A stretch of 64,000 bases of DNA from Brienomyrus brachyistius (lineage: Eukaryota; Chordata; Actinopteri; Osteoglossiformes; Mormyridae), in NCBI RefSeq assembly GCF_023856365.1, contig NC_064544.1, positions 24,280,399 to 24,344,398 on the forward strand. The letters run 5' to 3'. The position numbers were made by a program, and so were the translations under genes. The notes below the pieces were generated by a model. That model searched no databases. It saw only the letters and a list, made by a program, of their open reading frames with translations, and was not told where the DNA came from. The stretch's first letter is position 1, and the number at the start of each line of letters is the position of its first letter. Of this stretch, positions 1-11,927 are shown piece by piece.

Positions 1-68
1 GTTCAAAGCGCTCTTTTTGAAATGGACCTGAAAAAGTCGCCGCTTTCGCCAAGGTGGGGGGCAGCGAA

Positions 69-85
69 GGGGGGGGGGGGGGGGG
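69..85. repeat. poly-G run (17 G)
   Basis: Seventeen consecutive G on the plus strand. Length in the real genome may differ because such runs are hard to sequence. Confidence 0.85.
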
Positions 86-1160
86 CAGACGACACCTCTA
101 CCATGGCAGCTTGGGGGATTACGGTGATTTATGTCTCCGCACTTCCCAGCATGCAAGGTGAAGATCTCCTTACTAGCCTCAGCCCATTTTCTGGCCAAGC
201 AAGTCTGACCTCTCAGAAAAACTAAAAAAATCAGGTTTTGCTCAACTCCACAGCATGTTACCATGGATGCCCTGCCAGAAGTCGTATGGAAACATGAGGG
301 AAGATTTTCAGTTGGTTAGTAAAAGGTAACTATGTACTACCTAACTGACCAGCAACTAACCCCAGTAAAGCCAGAGTAACACAATCTCTATCCAACCGAA
401 CACAAATCTTGAAAAGCAAGGTTAAGCTGACTTTTCATCAAATAGTCTGTTATTACATTTTTCACTTAGATTTTAATGAAGTGTTTTAGCAGTTTGATGG
501 AGCCGACTCTGCAAGTACAGCTTTGAACTCTACCCATAAAATTAAATCAACCCCAAAGGATGAAGGAACATCTGCTGGTTCCTGCTTCCTGTACCCGACA
601 AAGACCACACGCATCAGACCTGTTCCTTCAGAGCCTGGCCCGTAATTGCTTATGTATGAATTGCTTAGGTGATGCTGCACTGACCCACATTTCAGAGCCA
701 TTACATAAATGGCAGGGATGTGAGGAGAATGCAAAGGTGGACTGGGAGAACCCTGGCCACAGAATGGGATGCTAACACAGTACCTCCTTAAAGTCTTACC
801 CCCCACATGGAACTTGCCAATCTGACACAGATGTTGCAAGCAGCATCACATTTGCTTGCATATGCTGATTTCGGATTTCATTCTCAATTTGGTTTTGTTT
901 CTTTTTCCTCAGGGTGGGGGCTCAGGGTGGTGTGGGAAGGGGGGTGGGTGTGAGGGCCTGAAGATTTGTGATTATTGTGAGTGGATTTGCAGCCTCCATC
1001 ATCCGGATTAGGCTGGCCCGTTCTGTCATTTGCTCTGCACTCCACATACACTTCGGTGTCTTGTGTTATTATGCCAGTCCCCTGGCTAGATCTGCAAGAA
1101 TAAGCCCACGGAATAAAATGCCTGCACAGCCAATGAAACAATGAAGGGACGTACAATAGG

Positions 1161-1284
1161 CAGAGAGAGGGAGAGAGAAGGAGAGAGAGGGAAAGAGGAG
1201 AAAAGCAGAGAGAGAGGGAGAAAAATGGGGAGAGAGTGAGAGGGAGAGAGAGGGGCTGAGAGGGAGTGAGAGAGGGAGAGGGGC
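1161..1284. repeat. purine-rich (GA)n low-complexity tract
   Basis: About 120 bases of near-continuous GAGA/GGGA on the plus strand. Ser/Leu/Pro-rich open frames on the opposite strand come from this composition and are not genes. Confidence 0.9.
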
Positions 1285-4028
1285 ATGCAGGATGAAAGAA
1301 TGATGCAGGAAAAAAGAACCGGAATTTGGGCAAAGTTTGGGAATATAAAACGGAAAACCGCTTCAAACACACTAACAACCGTATATCAATAGTAATAAAT
1401 AAATGTTAAATGATTTACGCATCGGATCTGGCATGTTCCTTATCAGCACTTGAAAAAGAGCCCTGCGCAGTGAAGCCTGACCCTGTCACAGTCGGGATCT
1501 CGGCCCCCAGGGCGAGCCCTGTCCCATCATTGAGGGGGAGGGGGCTGTCATTGTCCTCCCACAGGTGCAGCCTGGCCGCCTTAATCCCCACATTCCTCAG
1601 CACGTGTCATGCCTAGGCACCTCCCCGCCGTGGATCTCCATCCGAGGCTCAACGCTTCCCAGCACTATTCTCAAGCCCTCGTCTTCATCCCTCCATCATT
1701 TTGTCATGCTCCTCCCATTTCCTTTGCCTGCAAATACCTCTTGGCACATCTCTTTCATGCCTGGGGAGGAGGGGGTCTGCATTTAATAAAATGAGGTTTT
1801 GCTGATGTAGTCCTTCTTCCCTGTGCAAGCAGAGCAGAATCATCGCAGGCATCCCACCACAATGGCAGGTATTCGCGTTCGCACTGCACGGCCCTGATGT
1901 CATACTTTATGTTCCATGTTGATTATTTCCTGATGATTCACATTCAGCCATGTGTGAATGCAGCAGGAAAATGAGAAAACAATTATAGAATGACATCCTG
2001 AAGCATAAGCTGAATCAAAATGCAGGCGTGTGAAAGAAAACGCACTCATAGGAGAAACTGTAATAATGCTTAATAATGCATACACACAACAGACAGCATT
2101 AATATATCTCCAGAAGGATTATGATTATAGAGAAGCCCTGATGGTGGGAGCATGTGTGGTTTCTGTGTGTCTGTGTGTGCGCACCTGTGTGTGCTTGGAT
2201 AGATAACGCAGAACAAAGGAGTAATCCAAGGGCAATGTTAAACTGGGTAGAAAATGCCCTCTTCCCTCAAGGGAATTGGGGGGGGGGTGGATATCAGAGA
2301 CTGGCATAAATAGTTCCGAAGATTATAATGACCTGCTATTGGTCACCCTCAAACAGCATGACCAGCGGGGATGAAATGTTCTCAGGTTAACCTGAGCGTA
2401 TACTAATGAACAGAATACACCCATACACCCACACATGCAGCTAATTGAAGACACACTCTCCTCTCCAACATGTACAGATCAGACCAACAGAGGACTAAAG
2501 AAATGCACATTTAAACATCACGAAACCAAACCTTCCTTCTTATCCATGCTAATATAGTCTACCCATATTGACTTTATTTTTATTTATTTTTGCACATTTC
2601 ATCATTTATTCATGTATGTGATTTCATGCTGCTTTTATTTTATCCAGATTCGCCGTGATTCATGCTATTGAATCTGAGTGATTCACAAATATAATAACCT
2701 TTTTGTTATTAGTTCGACAAAATAAAACTACTGAGCAACAAAACAATATCCGGCAATAAAAAAAAAGAAAACAAATCATATCTGCCTGTCTTAAAAAATG
2801 AAAACACAAAAAGGAAAAAGAAGAAGAAAAAAATTCAATAAAACAAATTAAATGAAAGAAAAATAATTCAGGAGACAATAGAGCAGACAGACGTGGCATT
2901 GCAGGCCACTCTGAAAGGGACATGGTTTGAGCATCGTGCACCAGCCACGTCGACCTCTGGAATGTAACAGCGGCACTCCGTTATGGTGGGGCGGGGGCTG
3001 GCTTCAGCTGGGGATTAGCACCTCGCCATGTTGGAGGGGGGGAGTGGGGGGATTGCTACACCAGGGAGCTGCTCATTTCACTCGTCCGTTTTCCCTCAAA
3101 CTGTGAACATTAGCCAGCGTCCTTGGAGGACGAGCAGGACGGCTAATCTTGTCCAAGCGAAGGGCACTTCTATCTATTTTTATGAAAAGGGGAGGGGGGG
3201 GGGGATTTGTGCCATGTAAGGGTAGTGGCATTGATGCCCTGGGTATACTGCATATTTACCCAACCGCACACCTACCCCTAACAGCTTCCCTCCAACACTG
3301 CTGACAGTCCAATTGCACATCCCGACGTGAAGAAATAGACGCAGGCCTTTACATTTGCTCTGGAAATTTTTATAAACCCTTTGTAAGCTAAAGTTGAATG
3401 TGTGTGCAAGTGCTTTTGGAAAGGGGTGTGGGGTGGATGAGGTTGAATGGGGATTGTGAGTTACCCCTAAGGTCACCAAGCAATTAGTCACCACCACTGA
3501 TCACAAGCAGTGACACTTTGCGGCGAGAGGTAAGCACACCACAGAAACCATGCTAACTAATGCTAGTGCTCTTCATATGCCACAAAAACCCCAGTCCTAT
3601 GTTTACATTCGAAGCCAAAATGTTCCTACTTGCGGTTAGCTAATGCAGTCAATATCCCATATTTCATTATGTGTGCATATCCACCACATGCTCATTACCT
3701 TCAGAAACATCAGGTTATCTTCACACCTGCCTCTGATCGCAGTGCTCTAAGCACACGGGGACCAGGTGTTTGTTTGCATCCCCTCCTCAAAGCGCCATTC
3801 AAAATGCGCTCACGCCATGACACATAATCGCAAGGTAGCCCAGTGCCTGCACTGCAGTCAACGGTGCATATTTCAGTAATCTGCCTGCTGAAAAGATGCA
3901 ACAAAAGGGGCCTTTTAATGAACGAGGTGTTAAGTCATGATGCCTATTCTGCAGCACGCCAAAGGCCAGGTGCAGCTCAAAGCATTTTTTTTGTCTAAAC
4001 CAAAAGGCCCTAAGTCATGTGATTAGAT

Positions 4029-4087
<59 letters not shown>
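4029..4087. repeat. (GATA)n microsatellite, about 15 units
   Basis: Perfect GATA tetranucleotide array of 59 bases. Confidence 0.97.
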
Positions 4088-6410
4088 CCTGTGACATTCA
4101 GAACCTGACATAAAGATTTTTTTCCTCATACACTGACATGAACACCCCACAACCAGGCTCAATGTCAAAGCTGTCAAAGCTAAACAATGGAGGCAGAGCA
4201 TAAATACATACTTTTACATAGACCTTTTGTGTATAAACAACAGTTCCATCTTGTGAGTCCAATTCGAAAATCAGTGATGGATTAAACTCTTTAATCCCCG
4301 ATATCAATGCATTCACCTCACAGACCTTTCTTGAGGCCTGATACAGACCAGTGACATTATTTGGGCTGAAAAGATACACCAAGTCCTCAGGTTTCCCTGA
4401 ATGTCTATTCATTTTCCTTTGGGAAATACAAAGTCAGAAAGGTTTAGCCATGGTAGCTTCTTCCTTTACGTGAGATGACAATGCAATCTAAGAGCTGGAA
4501 GAGGCAGCAAAAAAGGCCAATTGTGAATCTCTTTCATAGTCAACAGGAAGACACACATACACGCAGATAAGGGGAAGCATGCAGGCACACACACGCCAAC
4601 ATCTGCATATATGACGGGCTTCCTCATACTCTGGCACCACAGTTATGTGAGAACGTTACAAAGAAGCCCATCGTCCAGCTTGTTTTTCACAGCACAGCCG
4701 TATTTGTAGAAACTTCAAATCTACAGGGAAGCAAATCAAATTTCCATCTTCCCTCCTCAGGCCAAATGCCGTTGCAGCTCTGAAATAGCCATTGGGAAAC
4801 CACTTTCACCCAAGACATGACTGCATTTGTATAAACGAAACTCTTGGCGAAGGAGAATGGATGCTTTTGCGTGCTCTTGTGTACACTAGCCTGTCTTGGG
4901 GTTTCAAGTTTCAAACAGTTTGTCCACAAGCCACTAGAAGTGTTGTGCACCTCCAACAGCTGTGCGGTAATGCAGATGTATCGCTCTTTATTTTGTAGCT
5001 TGTGACAGCTCCATTTCCTTATTCATTCAGTTCCCTTTTGGAAAGAGCTTCCACCTCGTGGCCGGCTGACCGCATTCAGGGTTTACATTGCAGCAGCTCT
5101 GCTGTATCGGCGAGTCCATATCTTGGTTTTGGGGCAGAATAGTGTACAAATGAGGAGCAGGTTTCTTCAAGACTCTGAATGAGGGAATGGGGAACGCACG
5201 CCTGCCCGTGTAAGTGCCCGCATGCCTCAGAATGAAAGTCCTCCTACTCTCCTCCTCGCTTTGCAGTTCTCTGCTGTTCACTGCTGTTATTGTCAGATCT
5301 TCCCCTCCACTTTAATAGTCTCCAGAGGTAGACAATTCCCCAGAGAAACGTTTCCATACAAAATGAATACACACGCATAACTCACGGCAACTTCCATTTT
5401 GGAATGTTCCGCCTGCTTCATAGACGCATGTAAATCACCCCTATCGGTCTGATGGCAGATGGCACTGTCGTCCTGCTTCTCAATCACTGTACTCCCAGAG
5501 ATGGTTTATTTTCCATTCAGAAAGGTCTCTTTCTAGTTTTCCGGCCATTTTAACCACAGACTCAGTGGAATGAGAAGGCAACATAGGATAGGGAGCTAAG
5601 TTATGAGCCAGACAGGTGAAAGTAGATGCCATATACACCTAGATGCAATATTCGGCCAAAAATGGCGAGGCTCCTCAGCTGTGTACCGCACCACACCTTC
5701 ACGTTGAAGCCTAAACATCTCGTCATGAATGCATGCTACTGATTTTAAGCCATCCTGGTGAAAGGAGCCACACAGCAAGCCAAATAAACAGGTAAACAGC
5801 CCCTACTGAGCATCCCTCCGCGAGGCTGATCCTCTGAAGCTGATCCATCAGAGAACCTGCAGCCATGACCGAGCTACACTGTCTGGCCACAGCCTCCCAC
5901 TTAAAAGCATCTTGTTCTAGGGTTGACCTTAGCTGTCAGACAGCCATATACCTTCATAAGTGTGACGCGTTCCAAGCAGAACCAGAAAACCATCATGGAT
6001 TTAGTCTCCAGTGGGCAGACGTACTGTCTTCTTATTTATTTTTTAGTTTTATAACATCATGGTGATTCTTCAAAAACAACAGGATACATCAAAGGTGGGC
6101 TTGTCAGCACTTTCCAATTCTTTGCCCACCGGTTTTGGCTTGAGTTTGAACCCCCCGCCCCCCCCCCCCTCCCACTCACCGTGACACTCCTGGGTCATTT
6201 TAATACCCGCCGACATATTGCAGGTTTAATCAATCACGCTCAGAGCTCCCCCACCCCGTGCTCAAAGAACTCAAGCAGCTGAGGGCATGTTCAACAGAGA
6301 CCTGCTTCTCCAGGAGTGTGTGCGGACTTGGGAATGTGTGGAGTGCGGGGGTGACAGCCACAGGCACACCAGCTGGCTTTATCAGGAAGCGTGTGCCAGA
6401 TGGGCCCTTC

Positions 6411-7010
6411 ACACCCGTGCCTGGACCGACCCCTCGCCCCCGCGCCCTGACTGGCCCCCTCGCCCCTGTGCCTGGATCGACCCCATCGCCTCTGTGCTCA
6501 GATTGACCTCTCACCCCTCTGTCTGGATTGACCCCCTTGCCCCCATACCCGGACCAACCTCCTCATCCCTGTGCCAGGATCGATCCCCTCATCACCAGAT
6601 CCACCACCTCAATCCACCCCAATGCCTGGATCAACCCCCGTGCCCCCATGCCCGAATTGACCCCCTTGCCCCTGACCCGGCTCGCCTCCTTTGCCTCTGT
6701 GCCTGGATCGCCCCCCTTAACCCTTGTGCTAAGATCAACTCCCTCGCCCTTGTGTCTGGATCAACCCCCATGCCTCTGTGCCCAGATCGACACTTTCGCC
6801 CCTTGTGCTCAGATCGACCCCATCGCCCTCATTCTCAGATCAACCCCCTCACCACCGTGCTCAGATCAACCATATCATCCCATTCTCAGATCGACCCCCC
6901 CCACCCCTGCGCCCAACTCGACCCTCGACCCTCTCACCCCACGCTCAGATCAACTTTATCGCCCCCATGCTCGGCTCAACCCCCACACTCCCGTAATTGG
7001 ATCTATCCCC
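6411..7010. repeat. degenerate C-rich minisatellite, about 26-27 bp period
   Basis: About 600 bases of diverged units built on variants of TGCCTGGATCGACCCC and TGTGCTCAGATCGACCCC, with starts at for example 6471, 6497, 6522 and 6549. The C-rich plus strand opens overlapping Pro-rich frames of up to 274 codons in more than one frame, which is expected of such a repeat. I see no start context, splice sites or family similarity to support a gene. Confidence 0.85.
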
Positions 7011-8585
7011 TCGCTCCTGGGTCCACACCGGTTCCCAAACCAAAGGCCCGAAAACACAAAGCCAAACAAAAGTATCAGCTACAGCCATCTTGGCTGAATT
7101 TCACCGTGTGATTTGGCAGGGTCTCACTCTGGGAAGGTTCACTCCACAGTGATGAACCAGAGAGCAGCATGGCCACAATAAGATCTCTATACAATCCGAC
7201 TGATTGGGCGGCCAGATTCCTCTCAGTCAGACTTGAGAGAGAGGGACCACCCAACTGGCGGGGGTGACAGCAAACAGCAGCCCCCCCAAGACCACTCTCT
7301 CACTGAGCAGAGATCTTGCTCACACTTTTAGAAAGTCTGGAAAAAAGAGATACTATGGAATGTGAAATAAATACGAAGCACTTGAAATATGAATGTGTTT
7401 AATTAAACAAGCCTGTATTACCATCTGGTCTTCTGATCCTGCTTGTGTAATTAACAGCATTTTTAAACACGAGGCACTAATAACAGGCCTAGATAGCAGT
7501 CGCAGCTACGGGAGAGAACAGTGGCCACACACAGATTGCCGCGAGAGCACCTCCCGCAGTAAGCAAATGCTGCAAAGTTCTGCTTAAAAACACAAACAAA
7601 CAAACAAGCCAACATGCAAACAAGAAACACGGTACCATTCAGACAAGCGAAAGACGCCACCTTCTTGATCTCCTGCATAAATTACAAAACTGTTTTAACT
7701 CCCAAGCCATGCTGTCTGGCCTTTAGTAATGATGGGCATAACAGCCTACGGGATATGCAGCATGGTGATTTCACCCTCATAGGTGTGTCATGTGGATCCT
7801 GAGAGTCACACGACATATTTTAACATTGAGCTGGAGCACGGTTATGCACACTCTGTGTAATCCTGCCAGAGGAACGGCGAGCATGCCTATATATGGCATG
7901 CTGAGAAGTACGGGGAATACTCCATAAAGCACATTCACGGTGATGACATGCAGCAGATTCGTGGAGGATGATATGCGTCCGCGCCTCTGTTTGATATTTC
8001 GGTGGTCGAGGAGAGGCAGAGAGGTCACCTCCTTCCCCGGCGAGAGGGAAACAAGCCTCTGCTTGGAGGTAGAGCACTGATAACGGCTCCTGCACATCGA
8101 TTTAACAATTATCGATTGACAGTGACCGAGTCCAAGCAGCAAGACTCCCAGACGACTGGCGGAGTACTGAGAGCAGTGAGCAGTTTCAGGGGCAGGAGTG
8201 GCAGGCCGAAGGGAGCGAGGAGCTTAGCGCAGGGTACTACAGCCGACAGTGAAGAGCATTAACTCTGGAGTGTCTCGAAAGTAGGACGCACGCCTCACCC
8301 CCTTCACTACCGAGTGAATCACTCTGTTAGCGGTTAGCACACTGCAGTGGCTGCACTGACATCGGCATGACACGCCACTGAGGTCACCGTGCTCTGTCCC
8401 ACATGGACCCCGCAACGCACAAAAACATGACTCAGCACAGCCTCCCCCCGCCCGCCCGCACGCCCCTACCCCCCATGTGCACCCCATATGAGCTGAAAGG
8501 GTCCCGGGCTGGGATGGCACCCGCTGTATGCATGCGGCTCACAGGCTGCAGTTGAAGGAGACCCCAGTTTGGTTGGACAGAGTCT

Positions 8586-8800
8586 CCTAACAAGACCGCT
8601 TCATTAAGAGAAACCTTTATCGCTTATCTGACCTTAATCCTCACTGCCAGCGGAACCACGGGAGCAGACAAACTCCACAGGATGGGCAGAGATTACCAAG
8701 TGCTCCCAATTAGACACATCTTTCACGCGGATAATAATGACAATTACAGCAGGCTAATGATGCTTTCTGAAGGGATGACATTTCTCCTGTCTACCAAATA
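8586..8800. promoter_or_regulatory. candidate conserved non-coding element
   Basis: Non-repetitive sequence with homeodomain-type cores (AATTAG, TAATAATGACAATTA, GGCTAATGATG) and no open frame of note. It looks like intronic developmental enhancers, but no alignment was possible, so this is inference. Confidence 0.25.
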
Positions 8801-8999
8801 GTTTTATTCTTTTTCTTTTTTGCCCCCCTACCCCCCAGATTTTCCTATTTTAATTGACTGAAGGTTATGAAAGTGCCAGGTCAGTGGGAGGCAGTGCGCA
8901 TCCAGTGCCAGGCTTCATGATGCCGGTCACGTAGGCTAAGGCCACGCCCGTCGGCCATCAAGTACCCTGGAATTTACTTATTTACCCGGTCCACGCAGC

Positions 9000-9130
9000 G
9001 GCCGCCCGCGCCTGTGCCCACGCCCACAGATTCCACAGCCCAATAACAAATCGCCTGTCTCCTTCATTTTTCGCCCCGCTGAGCATTAAACTGGTAATTA
9101 AAAGCCGGCGCTGTCAGACGTATCCGCAGT
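9000..9130. promoter_or_regulatory. candidate conserved non-coding element
   Basis: Unique, CpG-retaining sequence containing CCAATAACAAAT (SOX-like), ATTAAACTGGTAATTAAAAG (two homeodomain-type cores) and GCCGGCGC. Proposed only from composition and motif density. Confidence 0.25.
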
Positions 9131-10269
9131 GGCTACCATGGGCTAGGCAGGTAAAAGTTAGAATTCTGGCAGATTCTGACTATTTCCATAATATATGGAA
9201 GATATTTGGGGTTCTGGAACCTGTCAAAGTAAATAATGCAAGTTAGACCGATCCATGAACTTCAGGAGAGGAATCTCTGCACAAAGCAAGGAGGTGTGAC
9301 TGGATAGCTAACTATACCCCCTGCCCCACTGCACCCTGTACACAGCAAGGGGGTGTGTCCAGCTTGTTGAACTGATTGATGGAGGCATGGGCCCAGGCTT
9401 TTCATATCGAGAGGCCCAGCCACTCTCTCTCTCTTTGATGGCTACTGAAATTGATGGTGACCTAAGTATTGATGGTGAGCAGGTCCTCCCTGGTTTCATG
9501 TTGGACTCTGTTCTTCAGCTTCGTAACGCTGTGCTTTCTCTTAAGATGCTGCATGAATTTTCTTGGAAGAAAAGCACAAAATTCAGCGTATCTAAAATAT
9601 TTATAGCAAGGAACAGCCTGGCATAGCACCTTGCGGGTGCCCACACACTTCGACACGCACACGCACTTGCACTCCCTGTGACAGATCCTTGCTGAGATTG
9701 TGAGAGTGGTTTGGGGCGCTCCTCTTATTCGGCAGCAAGTGATTCATCCATTGCCGTCGATCCCTTTGACCTTGAGCTGGCTTGCTGATATAACTCTGCA
9801 GGAGACTACGAACACCCCAGCAAAAACAGGACAGAAACACAGACAAGACCGTAACACGCGGCACCAGAAAACACTGGCCGTGATTAAAATAACAATAAGC
9901 CACTGATTATGCAATACCTCAGACTAATGTTTGTACACGCAGACGATGTTCCGAACAGAATATTCTAACTTCCTGCCAAAAAAAGGTGTGTGTGTGAAAG
10001 AGTTGGGGGTTGGTTTACGACCGCATCAGCACTGTGAACCACACGGTCACGTGATCTCTACTGTATGCATCCCTCTAGACGGACCATACAGCCGGAAGCA
10101 AACAGAGACATCAGACGCGCCGGCATTGGCAGATGGAAAGGTTCCCACAATTACAGGGTGACTCAGAGGAGGAGCGGTGGTACAGCCTGTGAGAGACGTG
10201 GCACTTGGGCATGACCGGTCCACCAGGAACACCGCTGCTATAGGATGTGCAGGCTTCCTCACTCCCGCC

Positions 10270-10470
10270 ACTAAAATGAAAGGGCCCTAATTGGGGCTAA
10301 TTTTGCTTGAGAACGGTGAAGTATTCTCTAAACGTGGGACTCTAAATGCCCACAAGAATTTGCCAAATGCACGGAGAGAGTGAAGCAATTTATTTTCGAG
10401 TAATGAAATCTACTGCGAGACGCTATACATGAGAAGTGGCAGCATTAGAGTCTAATTCAGACGGCAGAAT
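10270..10470. promoter_or_regulatory. candidate conserved non-coding element
   Basis: Unique stretch with CCCTAATTGGGGCTAATTTTG and several intact CpGs, lacking repeats or coding signal. Weak, composition-based suggestion. Confidence 0.2.
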
Positions 10471-11663
10471 GGTCACCCTTCCTGTGTAGAGAGCAGTTTC
10501 AAAATCTGGAAGAATGTGCCACGGTTTGGGTCAATGTTATTCACTAATGACAGCCTCCTAATCACTCATAGAATCACAGCTACTCCTTTGAAGGTCTGTA
10601 GGAGCAAACGTTCATCCCCATGGCAGACGCACGCTTCTTTTGAAGGACAGGACGCCCCCCGGTGCGAACCGCCAAAACCCGATACACGCAGCAAATATGA
10701 GAAAAACCAAGAGGAACCGACGCCAGCAAAGCTGCCTCAGATCCTGCTCTCGCCGAGCGGCTTTGAAACTAGACACACACACCGCCACAGCCATGCCTTC
10801 CACTTTAACGCAAACCTCCTTAAAAATCACAGCTATAATGGACTTGCTCTATAAAACATTCTCGTTACTTTACATGCTCCGCATTTGAACAGAAACACAC
10901 ATTTTAAAGAGCACGTATCTTCTGAGGGGGTGCTTACAAGATATTGATTTGAGTTCATATCACATATTCATTGCCATAATTTTGCTGCCAATTTTTTAAA
11001 CTTGAAGAGGATGACCCTTGCGAAATATAATGCAGCTTATATGGCACCAAAAGGTGGTACATGTATATTTTTTAACCATTGAATTTAAACGCCTCACTAG
11101 GACAGATACTATTATATATAATAAGAGAACATTGGGGGCAAAGAGATTTGAATGGAGCAGTTCATGGATACTGAGATGAATATGTACTCTTGCCAGTTAT
11201 GAGCTGCTTCCATAACACTTGTAAGCCTTTAAGAAACGACACCAAGCCTGCCGGTGGTGAAATGGACTTCTGCTGTTCCACACCCATATTTAAAGAAGTC
11301 AGCAATGATCAGATATCACAAAAAAAAAAAAACAAGTAAGAATGTTTTAAGTAGCATGAGGACAACGGTGCTATCCTGGGGACATACTGTTTCACATTAA
11401 AATGACTTCTCATAGATTTCATTTCGCCACGGTCACATGACCCGCACGGATGTATCGTTTCAAAGAGCCAGAAGTACAGCATCTATCTTCAACTAAGAAA
11501 GGGTGTCACTCTCTGAAGCCAGAAGATGCCAGAAGGAACCTTCTTATTGGGTGAAACTCAAATTAGTGCCAACCACTGACTGTGAGGACCTCAGAGGGCA
11601 CAAGTGCTATCGCTGTTGAGTAGTGATTCCCTAGTGTATATAGTGTTTGTGTGTTTGGCTGTG

Positions 11664-11665
<2 letters not shown>

Positions 11666-11694
<29 letters not shown>
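11666..11694 (-). repeat. (CA)n tract just downstream of the CM3 exon donor
   Basis: There are 29 bases of uninterrupted TG on the plus strand, which is CA in the pcdh7 transcript. The tract covers intron positions +17 to +45 after the donor. Intronic CA repeats next to donors are known hnRNP L binding sites that change exon inclusion; whether that happens here is inference. Confidence 0.9.
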
Positions 11695-11710
11695 CTGTGT
11701 TTGCCCCTAC

Positions 11711-11927
11711 CATTTTCCATATGCTCTGCCTCACCAACACTGCCATCCGGAGTGGTCCTCTCGTAGTTGTCCTCGGGCAGGGGAAGGGCTCCCAGCCTGG
11801 GGCCGGACGAGCTCTTGCTGCTGGGCGTCTCGGACTCCTCCAGGCCGCTGTCGTAGCAGCTCTGCAGAGATCCCTGGTGTGGGTCCTGGGGCTGGCTCAC
11901 CACAGAGAAGGTCACTCGACGAAACGG
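11711..11927 (-). CDS. pcdh7: pcdh7 internal coding exon encoding the CM3 (RRVTF) region
   Basis: This 217-nt exon encodes 72 residues plus one base. It opens PFRRVTFSVVSQPQDPHQG and ends SVGEAEHMEN before the split codon. The sequence is that of the delta-1 protocadherin cytoplasmic tail after CM2; RRVTF is the conserved CM3 motif, reported in PCDH7 to bind protein phosphatase 1-alpha. The acceptor is a pyrimidine-rich run ending ttcttgtag at 11928-11936, and the donor is AATG|GTAGGG at 11710/11711. It starts in phase 0, matching the end of the exon at 61247, and ends in phase 1. Because 217 is not a multiple of three, skipping it would shift the downstream frame. The continuation expected in this family (the CTRECDEYGHSDACWMP segment) is not found in 1-11710, so the next exon is outside the window. 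Confidence 0.95.

Larger units (their letters stand above)
1..11710 (-). other. pcdh7: pcdh7 intron following the CM3 exon (partial)
   Basis: This intron begins at the donor GTAGGG on the minus strand (11705-11710) and runs past the left edge of the window. I searched it for the continuation of the delta-1 tail and did not find it. Apart from the repeats and the enhancer-like stretches entered separately, 86-1160, 1285-4028, 4088-6410, 7011-8585 and 9131-11665 contain nothing I recognise. Confidence 0.85.

Noticed and set aside
884..1378. Ser/Leu/Pro-rich 164-codon minus-strand frame
   Set aside because: Translation of the (GA)n tract; no family similarity.
6287..7111. 274-codon Pro-rich open frame
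   Set aside because: Product of the C-rich degenerate minisatellite; another frame across the same bases is also open, and no domain or splice signal is seen.
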